This document shows positions 44,295 through 55,935 of a stretch of 64,000 nucleotides of DNA, one piece after another. The stretch is taken from assembly GCA_965221755.1 (NCBI GenBank), contig OZ244921.1:2914001-2978000 (forward strand). The letters are read 5' to 3'. This DNA comes from Azophilus sp965221755 (lineage in GTDB: Bacteria; Pseudomonadota; Gammaproteobacteria; Pseudomonadales; Azotimanducaceae). The notes under the pieces are model-generated. The model did no database searches. It had not been told where the DNA came from and worked only from the letters and a program-made list of their open reading frames with translations. Both the position numbers and the translations under genes were made by a program. How positions within the stretch are numbered: position 1 is the first letter of the stretch; the number at the start of each line of letters is the position of its first letter.

Positions 44295-45068
44295 GTGCCT
44301 GAAAGATTTGCGACCATTGCGGAGATCAAAACGGCGCCGGGGCTGCGCATGGCCTGCCTGCGTGGCGTGCCGACGCCTTGGGCCGAAGCCGCCAAGGGCA
44401 TCTTCCACATCAAGGGGCTTGAATGCCAGTACGGCGTTCAGGGCGAGGGCGATGAGGAAGGCGCGGTCGCTGCCTGGGCGGGGGACTCCTCCGTTCCGGT
44501 GGTGGCCTTCGACAACGAGCCGTTGCGAACCGGCTGGGCCGAAATCCTCATCCTGGCGGAGCGGTTGGCGCCGGAACCCGCTCTGGTTCCGGGGGATGCT
44601 TCGGGGCGGGCGGACTGCTTCGGCCTGGCCCACGAAATCTGCGGCCAGATGGGCCTTGGCTGGGCTTATCGGCTGCTCATGGCCCAGCGCGCCCTGTCCC
44701 ATGACCGGACGGAGGGGACGTTCCCGCCGGGGGTGGGCCAGTACCTTGCCGCCAAGTACGGCTTGAACCCCGTTCACGCCCGCCAAGCCAAGTCGCGGGT
44801 GCTGGCGGTGCTCGGCCTGCTCGATGGGCGGCTGCGGCAGGGTCGGTGGCTTTGCGGCGCGGCGCTGTCCGCCGTCGATGTCCATTGGGCGGCGTTCGCC
44901 AATCTCTTCGCTCCGTTGCCGGAGGCTGAGCTGCCGGCGCTGCCAATGATCCGCGATGCCTACAGCTGCCGTGACGAGGACATCAATGCCGCGCTGACCC
45001 CGCGCCTGCGCGCCCATCAACGGCGCATTTACGACGACCATCTGGAATTGCCGGTCCCGTTGGGCTAG
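44295..45068 (+). CDS. Glutathione S-transferase-like protein
   Basis: The product has 257 residues from GTG. An N-terminal thioredoxin-like region (LRMACLRGVPTPWAEAAKGI, VPVVAFDNEPLRTGWAEILI) is followed by an all-helical C-terminal domain with AALSAVDVHWAAFANLFAPL, where the conserved SAxD N-cap stands. The catalytic Cys/Ser/Tyr is not obvious. It may act in detoxification. It lies about 35 bases upstream of the nitronate monooxygenase-like gene and probably shares its transcript. Confidence 0.72.
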   Translation: MPERFATIAEIKTAPGLRMACLRGVPTPWAEAAKGIFHIKGLECQYGVQGEGDEEGAVAAWAGDSSVPVVAFDNEPLRTGWAEILILAERLAPEPALVPGDASGRADCFGLAHEICGQMGLGWAYRLLMAQRALSHDRTEGTFPPGVGQYLAAKYGLNPVHARQAKSRVLAVLGLLDGRLRQGRWLCGAALSAVDVHWAAFANLFAPLPEAELPALPMIRDAYSCRDEDINAALTPRLRAHQRRIYDDHLELPVPLG

Positions 45069-45102
45069 CGGCCTTCGATTAACGCTTGGAGAACCTTCGA
45101 CC

Positions 45103-46089
45103 ATGCAAAGCGCTCCCTCCCCGTCACAGGACGCCCTTTCCCACGAGGTCGCTGCCTTCGACAACCGCGTCACCCGCCTGCTGGGCGTGGAGTTTCCCAT
45201 CGTGCAGGCGCCCATGGGCTGGATCGCCCGTTCGGCGCTCGCCTCGGCGGTCTCCAATGCCGGGGCGCTCGGCATCATTGAGACCTCCTCAGGGGAACTC
45301 GATGCCGTGCGCGGCGAAATACGCAAGATGCGCCAACTCACCGACAAGCCTTTCGGCGTCAACATCGCCCAAGCCTTCGTGCGCGATCCGGACATCGTGC
45401 GCTTCGTCATCGACCAAGGCGTGCAGTTCGTCACCACCTCGGCCGGCAACCCGGAGCGCTACACGGAGGAGCTGAAGAACGCCGGCCTGACGGTCTTTCA
45501 TGTGGTGCCCAGCCTGGGCGCCGCCAAGAAGGCAGTGGCCTGCGGCGTCGATGGCTTGGTGGTGGAGGGCGGCGAGGGCGGCGGCTTCAAGAACCCCCGT
45601 GAGGTGGCCAGCATGGTGCTGCTGCCCTTGGTGCGCTCCCAGGTCGATGTGCCCATCATCGCCGCCGGCGGCTTTGTCGATGGCCGTTCAATGGCCGCCG
45701 CCTTCGCCTTGGGCGCGGAGGGGGTGCAGATGGGCACCCGCATGGTCTCGGCGGCGGAGTCGCCGGTCCATGAGAACTGGAAGAACGCCGTGGTCCAAGC
45801 CAAGGAAACCGACACCGTCTTCCTCAACCGCCATGCTTCGCCGGCCTTGCGCGCCCTGCGCACCGAGAAGACCAGCCGCCTGGAGCACGACACCGAAACC
45901 AACGCCATGACCGAGTTCGGCACCGCCTTGGACCTCTACTTCGGCGGCGACATGGAAGCCAGCATCGCCCTCAGCGGCCAAGTCTGCGGCCGCATAGACG
46001 CCGTTCGCCCGGTGGCCGAGATCATCGCCGAGGTGCGCGATCAGTTCTTTCAGGAAATCAGGCGGCTGGCGGCTGACTACCTGCCCTGA
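45103..46089 (+). CDS. NAD(P)H-dependent flavin oxidoreductase / nitronate monooxygenase family
   Basis: The product has 328 residues. It is an FMN-binding TIM barrel with LLGVEFPIVQAPMGWIARSA, FGVNIAQAFVRDPDI, VDGLVVEGGEGGGFKNPREV (phosphate and flavin binding), PIIAAGGFVDGRSMAAAFAL and GVQMGTRMVSAAES. Members oxidise nitronates or reduce quinones and enoyl groups. EGGGFKN in place of the EGGGHxG of true nitronate monooxygenases makes that specific activity uncertain. Confidence 0.87.
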   Translation: MQSAPSPSQDALSHEVAAFDNRVTRLLGVEFPIVQAPMGWIARSALASAVSNAGALGIIETSSGELDAVRGEIRKMRQLTDKPFGVNIAQAFVRDPDIVRFVIDQGVQFVTTSAGNPERYTEELKNAGLTVFHVVPSLGAAKKAVACGVDGLVVEGGEGGGFKNPREVASMVLLPLVRSQVDVPIIAAGGFVDGRSMAAAFALGAEGVQMGTRMVSAAESPVHENWKNAVVQAKETDTVFLNRHASPALRALRTEKTSRLEHDTETNAMTEFGTALDLYFGGDMEASIALSGQVCGRIDAVRPVAEIIAEVRDQFFQEIRRLAADYLP

Positions 46090-46180
46090 ATGCCAACTGG
46101 ACAGGGCACAGGGCGATGCTTGAGGCCAAAGCGCCAGCGTGCGTTCGAGCTCCTGCGCGGCCCGGCGGTCGCCGGCCCAG

Positions 46181-46481
46181 GGAACCTCTGATCAAGTCCC
46201 GTTCCTTCAGCGCTTCACTGCTTGACGGCCGAAACGGCCCCGCCGGCAGCAGCTTCCGGCCCGCAGGCGGAGCGGAACTCGGGCACAGGCACCGTGAAGC
46301 GCCTCTTCGGGAGCGCCTGTGGGGCGCGCCGGCGGCGTTGCGGCTCGTAAGCCCTCACCGGGAGCCCGAGGGGCCTGCCCCTCGCTGGACATTGTGCGGG
46401 GGCCTGCCGCACGGCTTTGCCGCGCCTTGCCGGCACGCCCCACAGGCCGTTCTGAACTTCCGGGACTTGATCAGAGGCTCC
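46181..46481. mobile_element. MITE-like element, copy B, with CCAG target-site duplication
   Basis: This 301-base copy is the reverse complement of copy A at 20740-20995. Terminal repeats are GGAACCTCTGAT... at the left and ...ATCAGAGGCTCC at the right, 21 bases each with one mismatch. CCAG flanks both sides (46177-46180 and 46482-46485). About 45 extra bases lie in the middle compared with copy A. It occupies most of the gap 46090-46550 and holds no gene. Confidence 0.8.
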
Positions 46482-46550
46482 CCAGCTCACTTGCCGGCCT
46501 CGTTGCGCCGTCAGGAAAGCAGCGAGCCGATTTCGCGCGGCGGGGGGGCG

Positions 46551-48044
46551 TCAATCGTCGCGAGCCTTGCGCCCCTGCGCGGCGGCTTGGGTGAGTTGGT
46601 CGCGGCTTAGGCGGTAGGCGATCCAGTACTTGTAGATGTTGCTGACGTAGTCCACCGTCTCGCGGCCGATGCGCTGCGCCGCCACTGCCTCCACGTTGTC
46701 GAACCACAGGTTGGGGTCGAGGCCTTGCTGCTCCGCCTCGGAGCGCAACTGGCTGACGCGGGCCGGGCCGGCGTTGTAGGAGGCGAAGGCGAACAGGGTC
46801 TTGTTGAGGTCGTCCATGGGTTCGGATTCGAAGTAGCGGTCGCGGATGAAGCGCAGGTACTTGTTGCCTGCATGGATGTTGTTCTCCAGTTCGGTGATGT
46901 CGCCGACGTTGACGTTTTTGTCCGCTGCGGTGCTCGGCAGCAGCTGCATCACGCCGATGGCCCCGGCTTGGCTGCGCGCGCGCTGGTCCAGGCGGGACTC
47001 CTGGTAGGCTTGGGACAGGACCATCAGCCAGTCGAAGTCGTAGCGGTCTCCGTACTCCTGAAAGAGGTGGGCGGTCTCGTCGAACTTGCGCATTGCCGCG
47101 GAGTCCAGGGCGTTTTCCACGTAGCGCGTCTCCTTGAGGTAGCGCTGCAGCAGCAGGTTGCCGGTCAGCGAACCCTCCCGCACGTTCATCAGAAAGCCAT
47201 CGACCATCGCCTTGAGCTTGGGGCTGCCGTGCCGGAACGCCCAAGCGATGTCGGCTTGGTCGCGAAGCACGATGTCGGGACGGACTTCGATCGAATCGAA
47301 TATCCGACTCCAGAATTCCGCCTTGTGCGAGTCGATCACGATGCGCGGGATCAGGCTGGCATTGACCATTTCGAGCAGTTCCTCGTCCTCCAGGTGCTCA
47401 GCCATGGGAACGATGTCCATCGGCGGCAGTCCGCTGGCCGCAAAGCGCTCGTTGAGCGCCGTCAGGCTCCCGTGGTAGCTGCTTGAACGGCGGGTGTGCA
47501 AGGCCTTGCCGGACAGGTCCTCGATGGAGGCGATCGGTTCGCTGGCGGGGCCGGTCACCAGGATCTCCCGCACCTCCCGCTGCACCGGAATGGAGAAATC
47601 GACCTGGGCTTGGCGTTCCGGAGTGATGGTCAGGTTGGCCGCCGCCAAGTCGCCGTAGCCTGCGAGCAGCGCCGGGATGAGCTGGTCGCGGATGACCGGC
47701 AGGAAAATCAGGTTGATCCTGAGCGAGCCGGTTTCGCGCCGGTCGTTCACATAGGCTTCAAAAGCCTTGAGCCGCTCGTAGGAGAGGCCGCGCTTGGCGG
47801 CGCCGTCAAAGAAGTAGAAGGTCTTGCTACGCACCACCAAGGCACGGATGGTCCGGCGTTCCGCCAAGCCGTCGAAGTCGTCGGTGTGCGGCTCGGTGAT
47901 CAGGCTGAGGTGGCGGAGATCCGGCAACGCGCCAGCGCTCCGGGGCGGCTCCTCCCGCGCCGATTCCCCGCAGCCCGCCGCCAGCCACAGCGCCGCGGCG
48001 GCGCCTGCCAACCGGGCTGCGGCAAAACGCGCAAAGCAGCTCAT
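46551..48044 (-). CDS. mltF: Membrane-bound lytic transglycosylase F (MltF-like lipoprotein)
   Basis: From the ATG at 48044 the product has 497 residues. The N-terminus is a lipoprotein signal with lipobox LAAGC (Cys25). Residues 65-300 form a periplasmic solute-binding-like domain (ALVVRSKTFYFFDG, AAANLTITPERQAQVDFSIP). The C-terminal SLT domain begins near 340 with VLSQAYQESRLDQRARS (catalytic Glu), then GAIGVMQLLPSTAADKNVNV and LFAFASYNAGPARVSQL. It should cleave peptidoglycan to anhydro-muropeptides at the outer membrane inner face. Confidence 0.93.
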   Translation of the reverse strand: MSCFARFAAARLAGAAAALWLAAGCGESAREEPPRSAGALPDLRHLSLITEPHTDDFDGLAERRTIRALVVRSKTFYFFDGAAKRGLSYERLKAFEAYVNDRRETGSLRINLIFLPVIRDQLIPALLAGYGDLAAANLTITPERQAQVDFSIPVQREVREILVTGPASEPIASIEDLSGKALHTRRSSSYHGSLTALNERFAASGLPPMDIVPMAEHLEDEELLEMVNASLIPRIVIDSHKAEFWSRIFDSIEVRPDIVLRDQADIAWAFRHGSPKLKAMVDGFLMNVREGSLTGNLLLQRYLKETRYVENALDSAAMRKFDETAHLFQEYGDRYDFDWLMVLSQAYQESRLDQRARSQAGAIGVMQLLPSTAADKNVNVGDITELENNIHAGNKYLRFIRDRYFESEPMDDLNKTLFAFASYNAGPARVSQLRSEAEQQGLDPNLWFDNVEAVAAQRIGRETVDYVSNIYKYWIAYRLSRDQLTQAAAQGRKARDD

Positions 48045-48290
48045 CGGGATGGCCCCCCGCCCCGTTTCAGTCAGTCCGGTGGCTCGGTGGGACTGGCCGG
48101 CGCGCCCCATGCCCCGAGAAACGCCCGGGCGGGCGCGCCGACGTTGGCGCGCGGATTGATGACGACGATTGCGCTGGCGGTGATGGGCGACTTTTTCATG
48201 GCGGCCTTCAGCTTGCCCCGGAACGCAATGCCGCTGACGCGAAGGAGCATCTGCGGATGCGCTGGCTGCCTTGGTTCCATGGAAGGCGGC

Positions 48291-49625
48291 CTAGCGGATG
48301 AACTCGAGCGGTTGGCCAAACGGGCCGTCCAGCAACTGGCCATTGCCGAATCGCTGCACCCCGTTGATCCAGGTGGCCTTGATGCGGTGGCCGAATTCGA
48401 TGCCGGCAAAGGGGCTCCATCCGCACTTGGCGAACAGGTTGGCGCCGCCGTCGGTGCGGCCTTCCCCCACCAGCACGAGGTCGGCGTGGTAGCCCTCGCG
48501 GATGAACCCCCGCTCCCGGACGCCGAACAGCTCGGCCGGCGCATGGGCGGTCTTTTGGGCGATGGTGGTCGCCTCGAGCAAGCCGTGGCGGCAGTGCTCG
48601 AACAGGCTCAACAGGGCGTGCTGGACCAGCGGCAGGCCGGCGGGAGCCTGCCGGTAGGGGCGCGACTTCTCCTCCCGTGTGTGTGGGGCGTGGTCGGTGG
48701 CGATCACGTCGATGCGCCCGTCGTTAACCGCCGCCAGCAGCGCCTGGCGGTCCTCGGCGCGCTTGATTGCCGGGTTGCACTTGATGTCGTTGCCTTTCTC
48801 GGCGTACCAGCCCTCGTCGAAGAACAGGTGGTGTACGCAGGCCTCGGCGGTGATGCGCTTGCCGGCAAGGTCGCCGGTTGCGAAGTGCGCCAGTTCCCGG
48901 GCCGTGGTCAGATGCAGCACGTGCAGCTTGGAGCCGTGGCGTCTGGCCAATCGGACGGCCAGTTCGGATGACCTGTAGCAGGCTTCCTCGGAGCGGATGC
49001 GGGGGTGTTCCGCGATGGGGATGTCCTCGCCGTAGCGGGCCAAGGCAGCGGCTTCGTTGGCGACAATGGTGGGGGTGTCCTCGCAGTGGGTGGCGATCAG
49101 CAGGGGCGTTGCGGCAAAGATGCCTTCCAATGCCTTCGGATCGTCCACCAGCATGTCGCCGGTGCTGGCCCCCATGAACACCTTGACGCCGCAGGCGCTG
49201 GCCGGATCGACGGACTTGATGTGCTCAAGGTTGTCATTGGTCGCGCCTAGGTAAAAGGCGTAGTTGGCGTGGGAGCAGCGGGCGGCGCGCTCGCGCTTTT
49301 CGTTGAGGCGGGCTTGGTCGATGGTCAGCGGGTTGCAGTTCGGCATCTCCATGTAGCTGGTGATGCCCCCGGCAACCGCCGCCGCCGACTCACTGGCGAT
49401 GTTGCCCTTGTGGGTGAAGCCCGGCTCCCGGAAATGCACTTGATCGTCGATCATGCCCGGCAGCAGCCAAGCGCCTTGGGCGTCGGTGACGTCGCCGGGC
49501 CCGTCCGGCGCCGTGCCGATGGCGGCGATGCGCCCGTCCTCGATCAGCAGGTCGCCTTCGATCACGGCGCCTTCGTTGACGATGCGGGCGTTGACGATGC
49601 GCTGCCTGTTGCCGACTGCGCTCAT
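48291..49625 (-). CDS. pyrC: Dihydroorotase
   Basis: The product has 444 residues. Metal-binding motifs are DQVHFREPG (DxHxR), KVFMGASTG with the bridging Lys, ATHCED, HVLHLTTA and IDVIATDHAPHTREEK. This is the amidohydrolase-family class I-type enzyme of pyrimidine synthesis, closing carbamoyl-aspartate to dihydroorotate. DQVHFREPG replaces the more common DxHVHLREPG order but keeps both His and Arg. It overlaps the RidA-like gene by 4 bases. A hydantoinase-like function is less likely given the FREPG motif. Confidence 0.9.
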   Translation of the reverse strand: MSAVGNRQRIVNARIVNEGAVIEGDLLIEDGRIAAIGTAPDGPGDVTDAQGAWLLPGMIDDQVHFREPGFTHKGNIASESAAAVAGGITSYMEMPNCNPLTIDQARLNEKRERAARCSHANYAFYLGATNDNLEHIKSVDPASACGVKVFMGASTGDMLVDDPKALEGIFAATPLLIATHCEDTPTIVANEAAALARYGEDIPIAEHPRIRSEEACYRSSELAVRLARRHGSKLHVLHLTTARELAHFATGDLAGKRITAEACVHHLFFDEGWYAEKGNDIKCNPAIKRAEDRQALLAAVNDGRIDVIATDHAPHTREEKSRPYRQAPAGLPLVQHALLSLFEHCRHGLLEATTIAQKTAHAPAELFGVRERGFIREGYHADLVLVGEGRTDGGANLFAKCGWSPFAGIEFGHRIKATWINGVQRFGNGQLLDGPFGQPLEFIR

Positions 49626-49984
49626 GGACGGATCAGCGCCTCGCCTTCCAACTCCACCGGGGCGCCGAAGGGCAGTTCCGCCAAACCGACCGCCGAGCGG
49701 GCATGGGCGCCCACCTCTGGGCCGAAGACCTCGAGAATCAGTTCCGAGCAGCCGTTGATGACGGCCGGCAGGCGGTTGAAGCCCGGCGCTGCGTTGACCA
49801 TGCCGAACAGCCGCACCCAGCCGGCCACCCGGTCGAGGTCGCCGAGCGCCTGATTGAGGCTGGCCAGCAACGCGCAGCCCACCAGACGCGCCGCTTGGCA
49901 GCCCTGCTCGGCGCTGACCTCGGCGCCCACCTTGCCGAGCGGTTGGGCAAGGGCGCCTTTGGCGAGGAAGAGGTTGATCAGCAT
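49622..49984 (-). CDS. RidA/YjgF-family protein, apparently short at the N-terminus
   Basis: The product has 120 residues. It matches the larger RidA subfamily through KVGAEVSAEQGCQAARLVG, LGDLDRVAGWVRLFGMVNAA, VINGCSELILEVFGPEVG and ARSAVGLAELPFGAPVELEG. That subfamily usually has 30-40 more N-terminal residues including SG-rich strand 1. The upstream frame here is closed by a TGA shared with the MoxR-like gene, so no longer start exists. It may be truncated or a natural short form. RidA proteins remove reactive enamines or imines. It is coupled to dihydroorotase. Confidence 0.72.
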   Translation of the reverse strand: MLINLFLAKGALAQPLGKVGAEVSAEQGCQAARLVGCALLASLNQALGDLDRVAGWVRLFGMVNAAPGFNRLPAVINGCSELILEVFGPEVGAHARSAVGLAELPFGAPVELEGEALIRP

Positions 49985-50008
49985 GGGGGTTGCCGGCGTG
50001 GGCGCCGC

Positions 50009-50857
50009 TCAGCCGCGGGCGTCGCGGCGGTTCATGAAGGCGAGCCGCTCGAGCAGGTGGACGTCCTGCTCGTTCTTGACCAGCGCGCCGTACAGGGGCG
50101 GGATGGCCTTGCTGGCGTCCCGGTTGGCGAGGATCTCGTCGGGGATGTCATCCGCCATCAACAGCTTGAGCCAGTCGATCAGTTCCGAGGTGGAGGGCTT
50201 CTTCTTCAGGCCGGGCACCTTGCGCACGTCGAAGAAGATCTCCATCGCCTCCTTGACCAGCTCGTTCCTGATGGACGGGAAGTGGACCTCGATGATGTCG
50301 CGCATCGTCTCCCGGTCGGGGAAGTTGATGTAGTGGAAGAAGCAGCGTCGCAGGAAGGCGTCAGGCAGCTCCTTCTCGTTGTTGGAGGTGATCACCACGA
50401 TCGGCCGATGCCTGGCCGTTACGGTCTCGGACAGTTCGTAAACGAAGAACTCCATGCGGTCGAGTTCCTGCAGCAGGTCGTTGGGAAACTCGATGTCGGC
50501 CTTGTCGATCTCGTCGATCAGCAGCACCACCCGCTCTTCGGACTCGAAGGCCTCCCACAGCTTGCCCTTCTTGATGTAGTTGCGGATGTCCCCGACCCGC
50601 TCGTCGCCGAGTTGGGAATCGCGCAGCCTGGAGACGGCGTCGTATTCGTAGAGGCCGTTGATGGCCTTGGTGCTCGACTTGACGTGCCACTGGATGAGCC
50701 GCAGCCCAAGGGTCTTGGCGACCTCCTCCGCCAGCATGGTCTTGCCGGTGCCGGGCTCGCCCTTGACCAGCAGGGGGCGTTCGAGCTTGACCGCGGCGTC
50801 CACGGCCATGCTCAACTCGTCGGTGGAAATGTAGGTGTCGGTGCTGTCAAAGATCAT
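50009..50857 (-). CDS. MoxR-type AAA+ ATPase
   Basis: From the ATG at 50857 the product has 282 residues; the upstream extension is low complexity. Walker A is KGEPGTGKTMLA, Walker B VVLLIDEIDKAD, sensor 1 VVITSNNEKELPDAFLRRC. The C-terminal lid follows. MoxR ATPases act as chaperones, usually with a VWA-domain protein encoded next door; none is adjacent here, since the next genes are RidA-like and dihydroorotase. The client is unknown. Confidence 0.9.
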   Translation of the reverse strand: MIFDSTDTYISTDELSMAVDAAVKLERPLLVKGEPGTGKTMLAEEVAKTLGLRLIQWHVKSSTKAINGLYEYDAVSRLRDSQLGDERVGDIRNYIKKGKLWEAFESEERVVLLIDEIDKADIEFPNDLLQELDRMEFFVYELSETVTARHRPIVVITSNNEKELPDAFLRRCFFHYINFPDRETMRDIIEVHFPSIRNELVKEAMEIFFDVRKVPGLKKKPSTSELIDWLKLLMADDIPDEILANRDASKAIPPLYGALVKNEQDVHLLERLAFMNRRDARG

Positions 50858-51142
50858 GGGGCTTGCCTTGGGCTTGCTCGCGGTGGAGGCGGCGCGAAAC
50901 GCCCGACGGCGCCGCGGCGCCGTCGGCACCAGCGTTGCAAAGCCGCCACTTTAATGGAGCCTGCCGGGGTCAATCAAGCGAGCCTTGGCCGAGGGCCAAG
51001 GCTCGTTGGAGTGTTGGGCATGGGTCGGACGGGAATGCCTGCCGCCCCCTTGGAACGGGCGCTTCCGACGATGCGCGAGGCGGGGTTCGACGCCGACTGC
51101 GGCCGCCGCCAAACCCCAAGCACGGCGTTCGTCGGCCGCCAG
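50858..51142. terminator. Gap with GC palindrome and 12-bp hairpin (50980-51006)
   Basis: CGAGCCTTGGCC and GGCCAAGGCTCG form a perfect 12-bp stem with a 3-base loop at 50980-51006. It lies between the TonB receptor stop and the MoxR-like gene start, so it may end the receptor transcript, although no long T-run follows on either strand. A second perfect 24-base palindrome, centred on GGCGCCGCGGCGCC, is at 50903-50926. No gene is seen. Confidence 0.45.
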
Positions 51143-53674
<2,532 letters not shown>

Positions 53675-54025
53675 GGTTGCCTCCTTGGCTTGAGCAAGCC
53701 TTCGCGGCTTGGCCGATGATGGATGGGTGATTTGCATGAAGCGGTTGTCGGCGAAGCCGCCCGAGGGGCGACCGAATCCGCGCTTCGGGACGCAAGTATA
53801 GCCGAATGGCTCGAATCGTGCTCGCGCTTGTGCGCTGTTGCGCGGTTCAGGTTCCGATGTGTTCCTGAGCCCGCACATGGGCTTGAAATGAAGGCTGGGC
53901 CAAAGGCGTGGGCCTGCGCCCCGCCAGAGGCGGGAAATCGGATGTCAAAACGGCAATCGTTGCTACAATGCGCGGTCCGACGAAGGCAGTCCCTTCAGAA
54001 CCATCATGGGTCGCCACGGAATCGA
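53675..54025. other. Gap with dispersed repeat copy 2 (53849-53880)
   Basis: The 350-base gap separates divergent genes. At 53849-53880 it holds GGTTCCGATGTGTTCCTGAG and CCCGCACATGG, a copy of the repeat also at 21003 and 61336. A TACAAT hexamer about 60 bases before the ATPase ATG may be its -10 box, with no convincing -35. No gene is seen. Confidence 0.5.
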
Positions 54026-55333
54026 ATGCTCGAACGGCTTGAATTGGAAAACGTCGGTCCAGCGCCGGCAATGAGCTTGGACCTGAAACCTCGGTTGAAC
54101 CTGATCACCGGCGACAACGGGCTCGGCAAGAGCTTTCTGCTGGACGTTGCGTGGTGGGCGTTGACGCGCAAGTGGCCGCGTGACCTCAATCCGCGTTTGA
54201 CCTCCGGGTATCCGGCGCGCCCGACGGAGATTGGCAGGCCGGCGAAGCTGCGGTTCGAGTTGACGACCGACGCCGGAAACAGCAGGCGCTTCGAGAGCTC
54301 ATACTCCGTCAAGGACCAGAGTTGGACCGGTCAGCCTGGCAGGCCATGGAGCCCCGGATTGGTCGTCCACGCGCACGCCGACGGCGGTTTCTCGGTTTGG
54401 GATCCAGCGCGAAATTACTGGCGAACAAGGGGGGACATCGACGTTCAGGATCGACTGGCGGGGTACGTCTTTTCGCCCCAGGAGGTCTGGGCCGGGCTGT
54501 TCGCGCGGATCGAAGGTCGGGAGACCAAAGTGTGCAAGGGCCTGCTCGATGACTGGTCGAGCTGGATACGCGAGGGTGGAGACAACGCGTGCCGCATGGC
54601 GGAGGTTGTTGGTGCGCTTGCGGTTCAAGGCGAACCTTGGCATGTCGGCCCGATCATGCGCCTCTCCGTTGACGACGCACAGGACATTCCTTCAATCAGA
54701 ACCGAGTACTCCGAAGCGGTTCCCATCGTGCATGCGTCATCCGCGGTTCGGAGAATCACGGGGTTGGCTTACATGCTCGTATGGTCCTGGAGCGAGCATG
54801 TTCGTGCTGCGGAACAGCTTGGGCTGAGGGCTGCCGGACAGGTCATTCTGTTGTTCGACGAAGTCGACTCCCATCTTCATCCCCGGTGGCAGCGGACCAT
54901 CGTGCCCGCAATTCTTGGAGTGGTGGATCGCCTGACCGACCGCGAATCGGATGTGCAGCTCATCGCCGCGACTCACTCGCCGCTCGTGTTGGCCTCCGTG
55001 GAACCGCACTTCGACGAGGAGCGCGACGGGCTGTTCCACCTCGACTTTCGCGATGGCGGGGTGCATCTCAATGTCGTGCCGTGGGCGGCACAGGGCGATG
55101 CCCTCAACTGGCTGGTATCAGATGTTTTCGGACTTCGACAGGGGCGCTCGATCGAGGCTGAGCAAGCCATTGAGGAGGCCCAGGCATACATGCTTGGGGA
55201 TATGCTCCAGACTCCTGAGAGTCTCAGGGAGCGCGACCGGATCAATGCGCAACTGCGGCGCGTGCTGGCCGGGCACGACCCGTTCTGGCCACGCTGGATC
55301 GTGCGGACGGAACACCGGAGCGGCCGGGAATGA
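54026..55333 (+). CDS. ABC/SMC-type ATPase of a putative Septu-like defence pair (PtuA-like)
   Basis: The ATG at 54026 gives 435 residues; the frame is open upstream but non-protein-like. Walker A is LITGDNGLGKSFLLD (29-36). VILLFDEVDSHLHPRWQRTI is Walker B followed by the D-loop His, and QLIAATHSPLVLASVEP is the H-loop, as in AAA_15/AAA_21 and OLD-type ATPases. The insertion between them holds the coiled-coil-like region. Its last codon overlaps the HNH gene by four bases. In Septu systems such an ATPase controls an HNH nuclease. Confidence 0.82.
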   Translation: MLERLELENVGPAPAMSLDLKPRLNLITGDNGLGKSFLLDVAWWALTRKWPRDLNPRLTSGYPARPTEIGRPAKLRFELTTDAGNSRRFESSYSVKDQSWTGQPGRPWSPGLVVHAHADGGFSVWDPARNYWRTRGDIDVQDRLAGYVFSPQEVWAGLFARIEGRETKVCKGLLDDWSSWIREGGDNACRMAEVVGALAVQGEPWHVGPIMRLSVDDAQDIPSIRTEYSEAVPIVHASSAVRRITGLAYMLVWSWSEHVRAAEQLGLRAAGQVILLFDEVDSHLHPRWQRTIVPAILGVVDRLTDRESDVQLIAATHSPLVLASVEPHFDEERDGLFHLDFRDGGVHLNVVPWAAQGDALNWLVSDVFGLRQGRSIEAEQAIEEAQAYMLGDMLQTPESLRERDRINAQLRRVLAGHDPFWPRWIVRTEHRSGRE

Positions 55334-55893
55334 TCCATTTCGAGCGCGTTCCCGAGCCGCAGGACTTCAACCGGCGGGCTAGGGTGCCAGGGGCCAAATG
55401 GCTCGCAGACCATCCGGGCAGCGGGCGTCCGAAGGACTTCTGGACCCCTTTCAAGGGAATGCTGGCCGATGGCTTTCGAAATCTCTGCGCCTATTCGGCG
55501 ATGCATGAGCCGGTCGGAACCTTGGACCACTTCGTGAGCGTCGATGAGGACCGCTCGAAGACGTATGAATGGGAGAACTACCGCTACTGTGCGGCGTGGA
55601 TCAATTCGAGCAAGGGCAATGCGCTGGCAGACGATCTGCTTGATCCGCACGAAGTCAAGGATGGATGGTTCGAACTGCATCTGCCTTCCTTGCAACTGCG
55701 GGTTTCGGACACGATTCCCGATGCGCTTCGGCGCCGTGCCGAGCACGTGTTGGTCAGGCTGCGTCTGCGCAACGACGAGCGAGTCATTCGGCAACGCAGA
55801 GCGTGGCATCAAATGTACCAGCGCGGCGAGCTGACCTTGGAGGGACTTAAGAGAATGGCGCCGCTGATTGCGGCCGCAATCGGAAGGCCGTGA
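55330..55893 (+). CDS. HNH-type endonuclease partner (PtuB-like)
   Basis: The product has 187 residues. FRNLCAYSAMHEPVGTLDHF holds the His of the HNH core (D66, H67), followed by YEWENYRYCAAWINSSKGN, giving N83, N92 and K95 in the beta-beta-alpha metal site. The first zinc Cys pair of the usual CAYC is only CAYS, so the zinc knuckle may be lost. The C-terminal 70 residues are helical. Coupling to an ATPase suggests a two-gene anti-phage system. Confidence 0.7.
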   Translation: MIHFERVPEPQDFNRRARVPGAKWLADHPGSGRPKDFWTPFKGMLADGFRNLCAYSAMHEPVGTLDHFVSVDEDRSKTYEWENYRYCAAWINSSKGNALADDLLDPHEVKDGWFELHLPSLQLRVSDTIPDALRRRAEHVLVRLRLRNDERVIRQRRAWHQMYQRGELTLEGLKRMAPLIAAAIGRP

Positions 55894-55935
55894 ACGGTGG
55901 CCGGGATCAGTTGCGCGACCGCAGGGCTTCGCCCC

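Noticed and set aside
48071..48290. Possible small minus-strand gene (MKKSPITASAIVVINPRA...)
   Set aside because: The peptide looks partly protein-like, but the start is unclear, there is no ribosome-binding site and no family; evidence is too thin to call.
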